A stretch of DNA of 64,000 nt, from the NCBI GenBank assembly GCA_022842935.1, contig JALHOP010000007.1:1-64000 (forward strand). Direction: 5' to 3'. Below the pieces are notes generated by a model. That model ran no database searches, was not told the DNA's origin, and saw only the letters and a program-made list of their open reading frames with translations. Source of the DNA: Myxococcota bacterium (GTDB taxonomy: Bacteria; Myxococcota; XYA12-FULL-58-9; JALHOP01). Positions 1 to 6,778 of this stretch are shown here, one piece after another. The stretch's first letter is position 1. Each line of letters opens with the position of its first letter. Made by a program: the position numbers and the translations under genes.

Positions 1-260
1 GAGATCCCGGGCATCGTTTGCAGGAGCTTGAAGCAGTGCGCGTCCACGGCCTTGGCTTCGGGCACCACAGCGCTCTCGAGCATATCGATTTGCTCGGTGA
101 ACCACGCATAACGCTCGCGGTGCTGACGCACTTCGAGCTGCTCGAGCGGGTGCGTCATCACGACATCGGCACCGGGCGAGACGATGCGCCACGTTCGGCG
201 GCGGCCAATCCAGAATCGCCGCAACGTTTCGCCGCGCTCCCAGTGCTCCAGAGTGAGCAT
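1..260 (-). CDS. Partial hypothetical protein (3' end off the left edge)
   Basis: A reverse-strand frame runs open from an ATG at 258-260 to the window edge, about 86 codons, with strong G/C preference at third positions. The visible protein is basic and Arg/Trp-rich near its start and contains WERGETLRRFWIGRRR, then a more acidic helical stretch. I recognise no family. The frame also stays open upstream through the repeat at 276-370, where it reads RYAGVDRNGLELRED, so a GTG start inside the repeat is possible. Because the repeat itself keeps this frame open in a second copy near 2.1 kb, the ATG at 260 is the safer start. The call rests only on codon bias and length. Confidence 0.4.
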   Translation of the reverse strand, partial: MLTLEHWERGETLRRFWIGRRRTWRIVSPGADVVMTHPLEQLEVRQHRERYAWFTEQIDMLESAVVPEAKAVDAHCFKLLQTMPGI

Positions 261-275
261 CACTCCGCGGCGAAA

Positions 276-370
276 TCGCCGGCCGTCCTCGCGGAGTTCT
301 AGCCCGTTGCGGTCCACACCGGCATAGCGCACAACTCTGCACAGGGCCGGCGACGGCCATTTTGGGCGCC
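276..370 (+). repeat. Structured intercassette repeat, copy A
   Basis: The core from 296 to 370 is nearly identical to copies near 1.1 and 2.1 kb; shared words include CCGTTGC, ACACCGGCATAGCGCACAA and GCCGGCGACGG, and it ends in TTTTGGGCG. TCGCCGGCC at 276-284 is the exact inverse of GGCCGGCGA at 345-353, so one strand can fold into a long stem. All copies lie in the same orientation and flank toxin-antitoxin modules, as integron attC sites do, but the terminal TTTGGGC lacks the leading G of the canonical GTTRRRY box. The function is inferred, not shown. Confidence 0.7.
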
Positions 371-393
371 TGCCAGTCGTTTCGTTGGCTGCG

Positions 394-422
394 TTGACGC
401 TGTACACCTAAGCGTGTACGTT
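394..422 (+). promoter_or_regulatory. hicAB promoter with embedded operator palindrome
   Basis: TTGACG at 394-399 and TACGTT at 417-422 are separated by 17 bases and form a plausible sigma-70 promoter. Between them lies an inverted repeat, GTACAC at 402-407 and GTGTAC at 414-419 with a six-base spacer, where a HicB-type repressor could bind. The predicted transcription start falls on or one base from the GTG of hicA at 430, so the message would be leaderless. No Shine-Dalgarno sequence is visible before that GTG. Confidence 0.55.
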
Positions 423-429
423 GTCTTGC

Positions 430-609
430 GTGAAACGACGCCAGCTGGAAAGCGAACTTCGCGAGCTTGGCTGGCGGTTCTTGCGGCATGGCGGCAATCA
501 CGACGTTTGGACCGATGGGGAACGCCAAGAAGCTGTGCCGCGCCACAATGAGATCAACGAGTTGCTCGCCCGCGCGATTCTTCGCCGGGCGCGGAGGCCA
601 AAGACATGA
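430..609 (+). CDS. hicA: HicA family mRNA interferase toxin
   Basis: A 59-residue protein with the compact double-stranded RNA-binding-like fold of HicA toxins, which cleave mRNA independently of the ribosome. The key signature is LRHGGNHDVW around residues 17-26, where the His after GGN is the catalytic residue in known HicA proteins. I chose the GTG at 430 because the protein then begins MKRRQLESELRELGW, as HicA proteins do. A TTG at 421 would add three residues and overlap the -10 box. The stop codon overlaps the hicB start (ATGA at 606-609), so toxin and antitoxin are translationally coupled. The toxin-first order is normal for hicAB. Confidence 0.9.
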   Translation: MKRRQLESELRELGWRFLRHGGNHDVWTDGERQEAVPRHNEINELLARAILRRARRPKT

Positions 610-1025
610 GATTGCAAGGCCGGATCTTCAAGGAAGGTCGTCACTGGCTCGTTGAGATCCCGATTCTCGACGCGATGACGCAGGGCCGCTCCCGCAAGGA
701 AGCGTTTGCGATGGCCGCGGATCTTCTCGAGGCGCTTTCTGACCGACCGAAGTTTAAGGCCTTCGTTCATCCGGGGCCTGGCGACGATTTCGAATTGAGC
801 ACCAACGATGTACGCGGCCTTGTTGCGTTACTCCTTCGAAGAAAGCGCGAAGCAAGTGGCCTCTCGCTTGCTCAGGCTGCACGCCGCCTCGGCGTTAAGT
901 CGCGCAACGCCTACGCGCGTTATGAGCAAGGAGCTTCGATGCCAACGCTTGAACAGCTCAACAGACTCGTCGCCGCCGTTGCGCCTGGCCGACACCTAGT
1001 TCTTCGAGACAGCACTGCAGCGTAG
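606..1025 (+). CDS. hicB: HicB family antitoxin with C-terminal XRE helix-turn-helix
   Basis: A 139-residue antitoxin. The N-terminal half (about residues 1-65) is the HicB partial RNase H-like fold that binds and blocks HicA, including GRSRKEAFAMAADLLEAL. The C-terminal half (about 75-135) is an XRE-type helix-turn-helix, SLAQAARRLGVKSRNAYARY, expected to bind the palindrome upstream of hicA and repress the operon. Its start overlaps the hicA stop. Its TAG at 1023-1025 is followed without a gap by the left arm of the structured repeat, as if the gene and the repeat form one cassette. Confidence 0.9.
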   Translation: MRLQGRIFKEGRHWLVEIPILDAMTQGRSRKEAFAMAADLLEALSDRPKFKAFVHPGPGDDFELSTNDVRGLVALLLRRKREASGLSLAQAARRLGVKSRNAYARYEQGASMPTLEQLNRLVAAVAPGRHLVLRDSTAA

Positions 1026-1175
1026 GGCGCCCAATCCACGATGTCCGCAGGGCTCGCGGCGGAAGCGCCGCGAGTCGCCGGCATCACTCACGCAGTTCTA
1101 GTCCGTTGCAAGACACACCGGCATAGCGCACAACATCTGCACGATGCCGGCGACGGACATCGTCCACATTAGGCG
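1026..1175 (+). repeat. Structured intercassette repeat, copy B (most complete)
   Basis: This is the fullest copy and fills the space between hicB and the convergent PIN toxin gene. It has a perfect outer inverted repeat, ACGATGTCCG at 1038-1047 and CGGACATCGT at 1154-1163. An inner pair follows, TCGCCGGCATC at 1075-1085 and GATGCCGGCGA at 1143-1153. A nine-base-pair hairpin with a GAAG loop sits at 1053-1074. The outer flanks read GCCCAAT and ATTAGGC, which resemble attC boxes RYYYAAC and GTTRRRY but miss the conserved C and G. The right end includes the stop codon of the toxin gene. It could also act as a two-way terminator between convergent genes. Confidence 0.75.
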
Positions 1176-1612
1176 TCCAACGCGAGTGACGCTTCGGGTG
1201 ACAGGACGATCGATGGGAAGAGCTTCGCGAGCTTTTGATCGTACGTGATCAATGGAGCGCCCAGCTGTTCCGCCAACGCCACGAACATCATGTCGTAGGC
1301 TGGATGCTTCGAATCGAAAGCTAGCTCGAGCGCGCGTTCCCAGATCGATTCTGCCGACTCGACCGTCGTTATCAATGCCGCCGCATCCCGCAGACACTCG
1401 ACTCCGATATCGAGGCCGAGCTTCTCGGCTCGCATCCATTGCCACACGACGTTCGTGAGCTCCGAATGAAACGTGTCGGGAACCGCGATCGCTTGGACCG
1501 ATTCGAGCACGCGCGTCGCTTCGTCTCGGTGTCGCGTCACTCCGAGCAAGGCGTACGCGAACACCATCGTATCAACGACTGCTGTTTCTAGCGGCGATTT
1601 GCTTTGCGCCAT
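1169..1612 (-). CDS. PIN-domain ribonuclease toxin (VapC/FitB-like)
   Basis: A 147-residue PIN-domain protein. The acidic metal-binding residues are visible in order: Asp in VVDTMVFAYAL near the N-terminus, Glu in FHSELTNVVWQW, Asp in PAYDMMFVALAE, and a last Asp in LITYDQKL. PIN toxins of this type cut tRNA or mRNA when freed from their antitoxin. I chose the ATG at 1612 (MAQSKSPLETAV) because it gives a normal N-terminus. It overlaps the antitoxin gene by 25 bases. The stop codon TAA lies inside the terminal box of the structured repeat, so the repeat forms the 3' boundary of this gene. Confidence 0.85.
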   Translation of the reverse strand: MAQSKSPLETAVVDTMVFAYALLGVTRHRDEATRVLESVQAIAVPDTFHSELTNVVWQWMRAEKLGLDIGVECLRDAAALITTVESAESIWERALELAFDSKHPAYDMMFVALAEQLGAPLITYDQKLAKLFPSIVLSPEASLALDA

Positions 1613-1812
1613 CGCTTCACGTCGCTTGCTGCCGTTGCCGGCAATCCTTCCCACCTCTGGCGAATGCGGCGCACCACTTCGTTGCGGCCCGCATACCGGC
1701 GCAGCAGAACATCTCGCACCTCTTGCTCCATCGAGCGCCCCTGGTGCTTCGCCGCAGTCTTGATGCGATCGACCACCTCGTCGGGAAGATTTCGAATCGT
1801 CAATGTCGCCAT
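1588..1812 (-). CDS. Ribbon-helix-helix antitoxin (FitA/VapB-like)
   Basis: A 74-residue antitoxin. MATLTIRNLPDEVVDRIK followed by RSMEQEVRDVLLRR is the typical FitA-type ribbon-helix-helix: a short DNA-contacting strand, then two helices. The C-terminal tail (about 45-74, ending DVKRWRKANRR) would wrap the toxin and block its active site. The gene precedes and overlaps the PIN toxin gene, the usual order for this class. Two TGCTAGCA palindromes at the promoter are likely its own operator. Confidence 0.88.
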   Translation of the reverse strand: MATLTIRNLPDEVVDRIKTAAKHQGRSMEQEVRDVLLRRYAGRNEVVRRIRQRWEGLPATAASDVKRWRKANRR

Positions 1813-1814
1813 GG

Positions 1815-1847
1815 TGCTAGCATACTGCTAGCAAGCGCGAGCGTCAA
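1815..1847 (-). promoter_or_regulatory. Promoter and double-palindrome operator of the FitAB-like module
   Basis: On the reverse strand, TTGACG (1842-1847), a 17-base spacer and TATGCT (1819-1824) form a good promoter. Two copies of the palindrome TGCTAGCA, at 1815-1822 and 1826-1833 and three bases apart, cover the -10 region and would block RNA polymerase when bound by a ribbon-helix-helix dimer pair. The predicted start of transcription is the A of the ATG at 1812, so a leaderless message is expected. Confidence 0.65.
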
Positions 1848-2033
1848 CGTAGCCCAATCGCCAATAGAGGCGGTCCGTCAAGCGGAAAGTCTTGTCCACT
1901 CTCGGTCGTGCGAGTCCGCTGACGCATACATTGGTTTCCAGCACAGCCTCGCTTCGTCGCTTCACGTCTGACTCGTCACTTCGATGTCGGTGCTGAGCGC
2001 GCGAGGCGCTGCACCAAACTGCCAACAGGGTTG

Positions 2034-2149
2034 CGCCGGCATGCCGGCGTCCCAGAAGATCACTCCGAAGTTCTAACCCGTTGCGGTCCACACCGGCATA
2101 GCGCACAAATCTGCTGAGGGCCGGCGACGGCCATTCTTCACATTGGGCG
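2034..2149 (+). repeat. Structured intercassette repeat, copy C
   Basis: The core from 2070 to 2149 matches copies A and B, including GTTCTAACCCGTTGCGG and GGCCGGCGACGGCC, and ends in CATTGGGCGG. Just to the left is a perfect 16-base palindrome, CGCCGGCATGCCGGCG at 2034-2049, whose halves can also pair with the GCCGGCG in the core. No convincing gene lies between the FitAB promoter and this repeat (1848-2033). An open frame there on the reverse strand simply reads through the repeat. The repeat stands at the far end of the FitAB cassette and before the next toxin-antitoxin cassette. Confidence 0.7.
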
Positions 2150-2168
2150 GCATCACGATCGTGCTGGG

Positions 2169-2197
2169 TTGACATACATATGTCAGCCCGTCATCAT
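2169..2197 (+). promoter_or_regulatory. Promoter and operator of the RHH-PIN module
   Basis: A consensus TTGACA at 2169-2174, a 17-base spacer and CATCAT at 2192-2197. An inverted repeat, TGACAT (2170-2175) and ATGTCA (2180-2185), overlaps the -35 box and is the likely autorepressor site. The predicted transcription start is the A of the ATG at 2204, again leaderless. An ATG at 2180 lies inside the operator and upstream of the expected transcript, which is why the start at 2204 is preferred. Confidence 0.6.
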
Positions 2198-2203
2198 GGC
2201 CGT

Positions 2204-2446
2204 ATGCAGCGCACCACTGTTCGACTCGACGACAAGCTTCTAAGGGACGTCAAGCGACACGCTGCGCAGACAGGTCGAACGGTGACCGCCCTGATCGAAG
2301 ACGCTCTGCGACGCACCCTGGCGGTTGAACGTGACGGTAGCGTGGCTCGTCCGAAGCGGTTGCCTGTCTTCAGAGGCACTGGGCTTCGTAGCGGCGTCAG
2401 TCTCGAGTCCAACGAAGCGCTTCGAGACGTGATGGACGACCTCTGA
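2204..2446 (+). CDS. Ribbon-helix-helix antitoxin
   Basis: An 80-residue antitoxin starting MQRTTVRLDDKLLRDVKR, then TGRTVTALIEDALRRTL: a clear ribbon-helix-helix DNA-binding domain in residues 1-45. The tail (about 46-80) contains LPVFRGTGLRSGVSLESNEALRD, the type of segment seen in VapB partners of PIN toxins. The gene ends in TGATG, shared with the toxin start at 2446, so the two are co-translated. It probably binds the TGACAT/ATGTCA repeat upstream. Confidence 0.85.
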   Translation: MQRTTVRLDDKLLRDVKRHAAQTGRTVTALIEDALRRTLAVERDGSVARPKRLPVFRGTGLRSGVSLESNEALRDVMDDL

Positions 2447-2874
2447 TGCTTCTCTGTGACGTTAACGTTCTGGTCTACGCGCATCGAGCCGATGCACCCG
2501 ATCACAAACGTTATGCAGCGTTCGTAAACGAGATGCTAACCGGCGCCAGCACCTTCGGTTTGAGCAACCTTGTGCTCAGTGGCTTTATTCGCGTCGTCAC
2601 GCACGCCCGCGTGTTCAAGAAGCCGTCTCCACTCTCGGCCGCCTTGAGTTTCGTCGACACGTTGCAGGCCGCTCCAAACGCTGCGCCGGTAGTACCCGGT
2701 CCTCGCCACTGGCTGATTTTTCGGGAGCTCGTGGCAAAGCAGCGTCTCCGTGGAAACGAGATCCCAGATGCCTACCTCGCCGCGCTCGCGATCGAAGCTG
2801 GAGCAGAGTGGGCATCAGCCGATCGTGGGTTCGCGCGCTTCGAAGAACTACGCTGGCGTCATCCGCTGGATTGA
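2446..2874 (+). CDS. VapC-type PIN-domain toxin
   Basis: A 142-residue PIN-domain RNase, of the subgroup often annotated as TA system VapC family toxin. It begins MLLCDVNVLVYAHRADAPDH with the first catalytic Asp. Further acidic residues are in GNEIPDAYLAALAIEAGA and WASADRGFARFEEL. The start overlaps the antitoxin stop. Six bases after its TGA the sequence enters a half-copy of the structured repeat that carries a canonical GCCCAAC box. Confidence 0.87.
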   Translation: MLLCDVNVLVYAHRADAPDHKRYAAFVNEMLTGASTFGLSNLVLSGFIRVVTHARVFKKPSPLSAALSFVDTLQAAPNAAPVVPGPRHWLIFRELVAKQRLRGNEIPDAYLAALAIEAGAEWASADRGFARFEELRWRHPLD

Positions 2875-2880
2875 TGCCGG

Positions 2881-2930
2881 GTTAGCCGCCCAACTCAAGA
2901 TGGCCACAGGGGGCGCTGAAGCGCCGCGAC
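2881..2930 (+). repeat. Half-copy D of the structured repeat with a canonical GCCCAAC box
   Basis: This segment aligns with the left arm of copy B: a GCCCAA box (2888-2894, here GCCCAAC, which fits the attC box RYYYAAC), then AAGATGGCCACAGG, then a small hairpin GGCGC-TGAA-GCGCC at 2912-2925 followed by GCGA. It starts six bases after the PIN toxin stop, as copy B does after hicB. The matching right arm is not next to it. A weak match, CTGCGGAGGCCGGCGACGGCC spread over 3731-3750, may be its displaced or decayed partner. Confidence 0.5.
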
Positions 2931-3259
2931 TGAAAGAAGTAGTTCTTGCCCGCCTCCGCGACCACAACGACGGGAGCCTCCTCTTCGCCTTGTGAGAGGA
3001 GGGTGTACTCGCCCGGCTCGACGGCGGCGTATAGATACGTTCCAACCTTGGTCAAGCCGAATCCACGTCCGTTGAGCAAGACGCTCACCGCAATAGCGGA
3101 GAGCACGAAGCGTTCGGGACGGTAGACATAGAGACCGGCCTTTCCCTCAAGCGGTTGAAACGTCTTCGCCGATCGATCGACGCTCACTGGGGCAAGCGGT
3201 ACCGTCGCGCTGCAACCCGTTATTGCGAGCGCGACGACGAACGCGGCACCGTACCTCAT
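2882..3259 (-). CDS. DUF2846-like lipoprotein
   Basis: A 125-residue exported protein. Residues 1-16 form a lipoprotein signal ending ITGC, so Cys16 should be lipidated. The mature part resembles DUF2846 proteins: GKAGLYVYRPERF, then LLNGRGFGLTKVGTYLYAAVEPGEYTL and a C-terminal VVVVAEAGKNYFFQ, a small beta-rich domain of unknown function. I chose the ATG at 3259 because it places the signal peptide at the N-terminus. The last 14 or so residues and the stop codon are encoded by half-copy D of the repeat, so the original C-terminus may have been replaced when the cassette formed. Confidence 0.75.
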   Translation of the reverse strand: MRYGAAFVVALAITGCSATVPLAPVSVDRSAKTFQPLEGKAGLYVYRPERFVLSAIAVSVLLNGRGFGLTKVGTYLYAAVEPGEYTLLSQGEEEAPVVVVAEAGKNYFFQSRRFSAPCGHLELGG

Positions 3260-3326
3260 CGGACCCCTGCTCGTCGGACGCGAGCGCCACCGTTGGGGCT
3301 CCAAGACATCACCGTCGATCATCGCA

Positions 3327-3780
3327 CTACCCCGTCGTGATGTCCGTGAAGATGACATGCAGGTTCGACTGCGCCCCAGCAGGCCCCCACGTACCAACCT
3401 GAAGGACGACGCTCGCCCATACCGAATACTGGGCGTTGGGATCGCCGTCCCAAGGCAATGAGAGGGATCAAGCTACGGCCGAAACACGACCCGGGCCAAC
3501 TACAGCCGGCATCGCAGAAGCCGCGCAGCGTGGTCCAGTTGCAAGTGCTCGTGCGACTGCTCTGGCCTTTCGGAACCCACACGCCGAGCGCGCAGTAGAA
3601 GGTAAAGTCCCCCTCGGCTTGACTCACCAACTTGCCGCCGCAGTCGCCTGAGAACTGATTGGGACCATCCCATTCGATCTCCTTCTCGCGATCCCGACCT
3701 CTCCAGGCGAGATCGTAAGGGGCGACTCGCTGCGGAGGCCGGCGACGGCCCTGCGGCTGTTCCCAGCGGCGCCGTGCCTC
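3327..3780 (-). pseudogene. Disrupted secreted-type protein gene (frameshift, no clear start)
   Basis: Two coding-like pieces in different reverse-strand frames fit together. The upstream piece reads EWDGPNQFSGDCGG, FTFYCALGVWVPKGQ and NWTTLRGFCDAGCSWPG; the downstream piece reads WDGDPNAQYSVWASVVLQVG and ends NLHVIFTDITTG with a TAG at 3327-3329. They change frame near 3440-3450. No good start codon exists upstream before the neighbouring amidohydrolase gene. Cys content suggests an exported protein. This could be a true pseudogene or a sequencing indel; the family is unknown to me. The 2882-3787 stretch otherwise holds only the DUF2846-like gene. Confidence 0.35.
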
Positions 3781-3787
3781 CCGCTGC

Positions 3788-5440
3788 TCAAGGCGCTGGG
3801 GTGCTGAAGACCTCGCGACCCGCGACGATGGTGCGTAGCACGCTCATGTCGCGGAGCGCGCTCGGCGCGACCTTGAACGGATCGCTCGCGACGACGACGA
3901 AGTCGGCCGGCGCCCCCGCGCGAAGCACGCCCGGATGGCCGTCATCGATGATGCGGTGGGGGGTCACACAGTACCGCTCGAGCGCTTGCTCGAGCGTGAT
4001 CTTCTGCTCGGGAAGAAACCCCTGCGGCGGTTCCCCCTGCGCGTTCTGTCGGCTCACCGCCGCGTGCAGGCCCCACCACGGGTTTGCCGACTCGATGGGA
4101 AAATCCGAGCCCAGGACGACGGTCGCGCCCGAGTCGATGAGTGTGCGCGCCGCGTATGAACCAGCCCTCAAGCGCTCCCAGCCGACGCGCTCCACGGCCC
4201 AGGTCATGTCGCTCGGCGCGTGAATGGGTTGAATGCTTGCGATGACACCGCTCGTCGCGAAGCGCGCAAGGTCCGTGCGCTCGACGATCTGGGCGTGCTC
4301 GATGCGCGGAGGGAGCTTTGCCGAAGCGACCAACGGCGAGAGTACGTCGAGCGCCTGGCGATTAGCGGCGTCACCGATGGCGTGGATCGCTACCTGGTAG
4401 CCCGCAGCGGTGATCGCGCTTGCCCGCTTTCGCAGATCGTCGGTCGTATGGATGGTGAGGCCGCGGCTCTTGACGTCGTCGCTGTAGGGTTCGAGCAACG
4501 CGGCGCTGCGTGACCCCAGTGCGCCGTCGCCGAAGAGCTTGACCCCGACGACCCAGACCATGCCCTCGCGATCGGGCGGCATCGCGAGCAAGCCCTCGAC
4601 CGCCGGCCAGCCGTCGGTCACGTATGCGGTCACGCGGATGGGCACACGTCCTTCAGCTTCGAGCTGATGTAGAGCTTCGATTTCGGCCATCGTCAGCATC
4701 ATGCTGTGGACGCCGGTGAGACCAAGCCGCGCGACGTGCGCAAAGGCGCGCTCGAAGGCGGCGCGACGATCGTCCATCGATGGCTCAGGGAGGAACGGTT
4801 TGACGAGCTCGCCAGCCGTGTCGACCAGCACGCCGGTGGGCTCGCGGTCCTTTCGGCGCAGGATGTCGCCGCCTTGCGGGCTGCCGGTCTCCTTGCCGAC
4901 GGCAGCCACCTCAAGCACGGCGCTGTTCACCCAGACCGCATGTGAGATGCGTCGTAGCCAGACCTTGTGCGCTGGAGCGGCCTCGTCGAGCACAGCGCGA
5001 TCGGGGAACTGCTTGCCCTCCCAGAGGTTCTGATCCCAGCCGAAGCCGATGATCCAGCCACCGCTCGGGGTCGTCGCGGCGCGCTCGCGTACCAGGGCCG
5101 CAACCTCCTCGACCGAGCGGGCGTTACGCAGGTCGAGCTGCCCCATCTGGCGGCCGAGCATGTCGAGGTGGCCGTGTGCGTCGACGAGGCCCGGGACAAC
5201 CGTCGCTCCACCCAGGTCGACGACGCGCTCCCCTGGCTGTGGCGGCGGGGGGGCGTCATACACGTCGACGATCCACGCCCCAGCGACGCGCAGCGCTTGT
5301 GCGGTCTTTCCCTGGTCCAGCGTATGGACGCGGGCATTGACGTAAAGCGTCGAAGCCGGCGCCGGTGCGGTTTCAGCAACGCCCGCGCGCTTGGAGCAGG
5401 CGGCGGCGAGCAGGACGAGGCAAGCGAGACGCGCGATCAT
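3788..5440 (-). CDS. YtcJ-like metal-dependent amidohydrolase, lipoprotein
   Basis: A 550-residue protein of the amidohydrolase-3 (YtcJ-like) branch of the amidohydrolase superfamily. The start at 5440 gives MIARLACLVLLAAACSK, a lipoprotein signal with Cys at 15, so the enzyme is probably membrane-anchored outside the cytoplasm. The barrel carries the metal motif VDAHGHLDMLG near residue 90, GFGWDQNLWEG, later HAIGDAANR and SDFPIE near the C-terminus, matching the family's metal and active-site positions. The substrate is not predictable; YtcJ-like enzymes act on amides or imides. It is monocistronic. Export is unusual for the family, whose members are mostly cytoplasmic. Confidence 0.85.
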   Translation of the reverse strand: MIARLACLVLLAAACSKRAGVAETAPAPASTLYVNARVHTLDQGKTAQALRVAGAWIVDVYDAPPPPQPGERVVDLGGATVVPGLVDAHGHLDMLGRQMGQLDLRNARSVEEVAALVRERAATTPSGGWIIGFGWDQNLWEGKQFPDRAVLDEAAPAHKVWLRRISHAVWVNSAVLEVAAVGKETGSPQGGDILRRKDREPTGVLVDTAGELVKPFLPEPSMDDRRAAFERAFAHVARLGLTGVHSMMLTMAEIEALHQLEAEGRVPIRVTAYVTDGWPAVEGLLAMPPDREGMVWVVGVKLFGDGALGSRSAALLEPYSDDVKSRGLTIHTTDDLRKRASAITAAGYQVAIHAIGDAANRQALDVLSPLVASAKLPPRIEHAQIVERTDLARFATSGVIASIQPIHAPSDMTWAVERVGWERLRAGSYAARTLIDSGATVVLGSDFPIESANPWWGLHAAVSRQNAQGEPPQGFLPEQKITLEQALERYCVTPHRIIDDGHPGVLRAGAPADFVVVASDPFKVAPSALRDMSVLRTIVAGREVFSTPAP

Positions 5441-5495
5441 CGTGTCCGAGCTGCCAGAATGGCTTGAATGGCGCAACGGCACGGAAATCCTCTCG

Positions 5496-6455
5496 ATGAT
5501 CTTTGGCGTGGTAAGTACGCAAAGGCCAGCACCCGGATTTGCGCCCCCGACGGCATCAATGCGCGGATTGACCTACGCCGCCGCAGCGCCCTGGCCTACT
5601 ATCCGCGAAAGGATTGTACGGGCGAGTGTCGGCATCGCGAGCGACCTCGTGCATGTGCTCGACCGGGTCGATCCGACGCGCCCAGGCGAAGGTTTTCCGC
5701 TGACCCATCGGGAGGCCTTCGAGACGGTGAGGTTCGATTCAGAGGCGGTCGTGCTCCGACCCGAACACTTCGTGGTCGGCTCCGTGAAGGACGCCTACGC
5801 CCAGACCGCGCTCGTCGCCGCGTATACCGCGCTCGGCTCCAATGAAACGCTCGGTTATGTCGTCCGCTTCTTCGACATCCCCGACCGCGCCTGTCACCGC
5901 AAATACCTGATGTTCGCGGCCGGTGACCCGCGCACCAAAGGCGTCGGCATGCAGGTGGCCGCCACCTGGGACACATTCGTGCCTCGCCTGGGTATCGCCA
6001 CCTCGACCATGGAGGCCGCTTACGTCGGCCGTCTGGTCTGGGCTCTCGAGGGTTTCGACTTCAACACCGATGCGACCTGCGCCATGGTCGCCGAGAGGTT
6101 CGGTCGCTTCATGGAGCGCTTCGGGCTCGATGCGGCGGACCTCTACTTCCGACGCGACGATGGCAGCAGCGAGCCCTTCGCGTTCGATAAGTTGCGGCAC
6201 GCCTGGGACTTCGCCCACGTCGTGTCGAAGAAGGGGACGATCCGGCTGCCGACGCGGACGAGCAATGGCAAAGACGACGAAGCCGTCCTCGACGTTGGCC
6301 GCGCCTTCATGCTTGGCGACTTCCGGCGACCCGAGCTCGCCGATTGCGTTTGCCCCGACTACTTTTGCCAGCGCCCAACGGACCCCGACTCGCCGAATCA
6401 ATGGCAGGCTCGCGCATACGCTGCTGCGCGCGCGGCAAGAGAGCGCAAATCCTGA
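5496..6455 (+). CDS. Hypothetical protein
   Basis: A protein of about 319 residues that I cannot assign. The first residues from the ATG at 5496 are MIFGVVSTQRPAPGFAPPT; an ATG at 5559 (MRGLTYAAAAPWPTIRERI) is an alternative start. Conserved-looking stretches include GYVVRFFDIPDRACHRKYLMF, which is cut by no obvious signal peptide, and a late Cys pair CVCPDYFC. There are no membrane segments, and codon use matches neighbours. It is followed after 38 bases by another small unknown gene on the same strand, so the two may form an operon. Confidence 0.65.
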   Translation: MIFGVVSTQRPAPGFAPPTASMRGLTYAAAAPWPTIRERIVRASVGIASDLVHVLDRVDPTRPGEGFPLTHREAFETVRFDSEAVVLRPEHFVVGSVKDAYAQTALVAAYTALGSNETLGYVVRFFDIPDRACHRKYLMFAAGDPRTKGVGMQVAATWDTFVPRLGIATSTMEAAYVGRLVWALEGFDFNTDATCAMVAERFGRFMERFGLDAADLYFRRDDGSSEPFAFDKLRHAWDFAHVVSKKGTIRLPTRTSNGKDDEAVLDVGRAFMLGDFRRPELADCVCPDYFCQRPTDPDSPNQWQARAYAAARAARERKS

Positions 6456-6493
6456 ACCCCGGCTACTTCGATCTGTTCCGCTGTGGCGGACAT

Positions 6494-6778
6494 ATGCCAG
6501 AGCGCGATGCTTGGCAGAGCCTCTGCGAAGCCATGCAGGACGGTCGACGCGACGTTGCGGCTCTCGAGCTCGCCGCGATCGACGCTACGCTGCGTCGCCG
6601 CTCTCGTGGGGAGGCGCTGCCGGTGGATGACCTATACCCCGAAGAGCATCGACTCGCTCCTTACCCCGAGTGGGGCGAAGCCTGGAACGCCTACAAGGGC
6701 GCGGTGCGTGCGGGCGCCTGGGCCTCCGCCCGCCGGTCGCTCGATGAGCTCGTGCGACTACTCGAAGCCGCGCCGTAA
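6494..6778 (+). CDS. Small hypothetical protein
   Basis: A 94-residue soluble, helix-rich, acidic protein starting MPERDAWQSLCEAMQDGRRD and containing LYPEEHRLAPYPEWGEAW. I chose the start at 6494 because the longer frame upstream overlaps the preceding gene and reads as non-coding. No family is recognised. Its 3' end overlaps the convergent moeB-like gene by 21 bases, so the two transcripts must be antisense to each other there. Confidence 0.55.
   Translation: MPERDAWQSLCEAMQDGRRDVAALELAAIDATLRRRSRGEALPVDDLYPEEHRLAPYPEWGEAWNAYKGAVRAGAWASARRSLDELVRLLEAAP

Noticed and set aside
1848-2033. A reverse-strand gene through repeat C (about 115 codons)
   Set aside because: The frame is open only because the repeat itself reads RYAGVDRNGLELR in that frame; the remaining part lacks coding bias.
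276-2149. Canonical integron attC sites
   Set aside because: The terminal boxes in copies A-C lack the obligatory AAC/GTT triplet and no integrase gene is in the window; they are reported as attC-like only.
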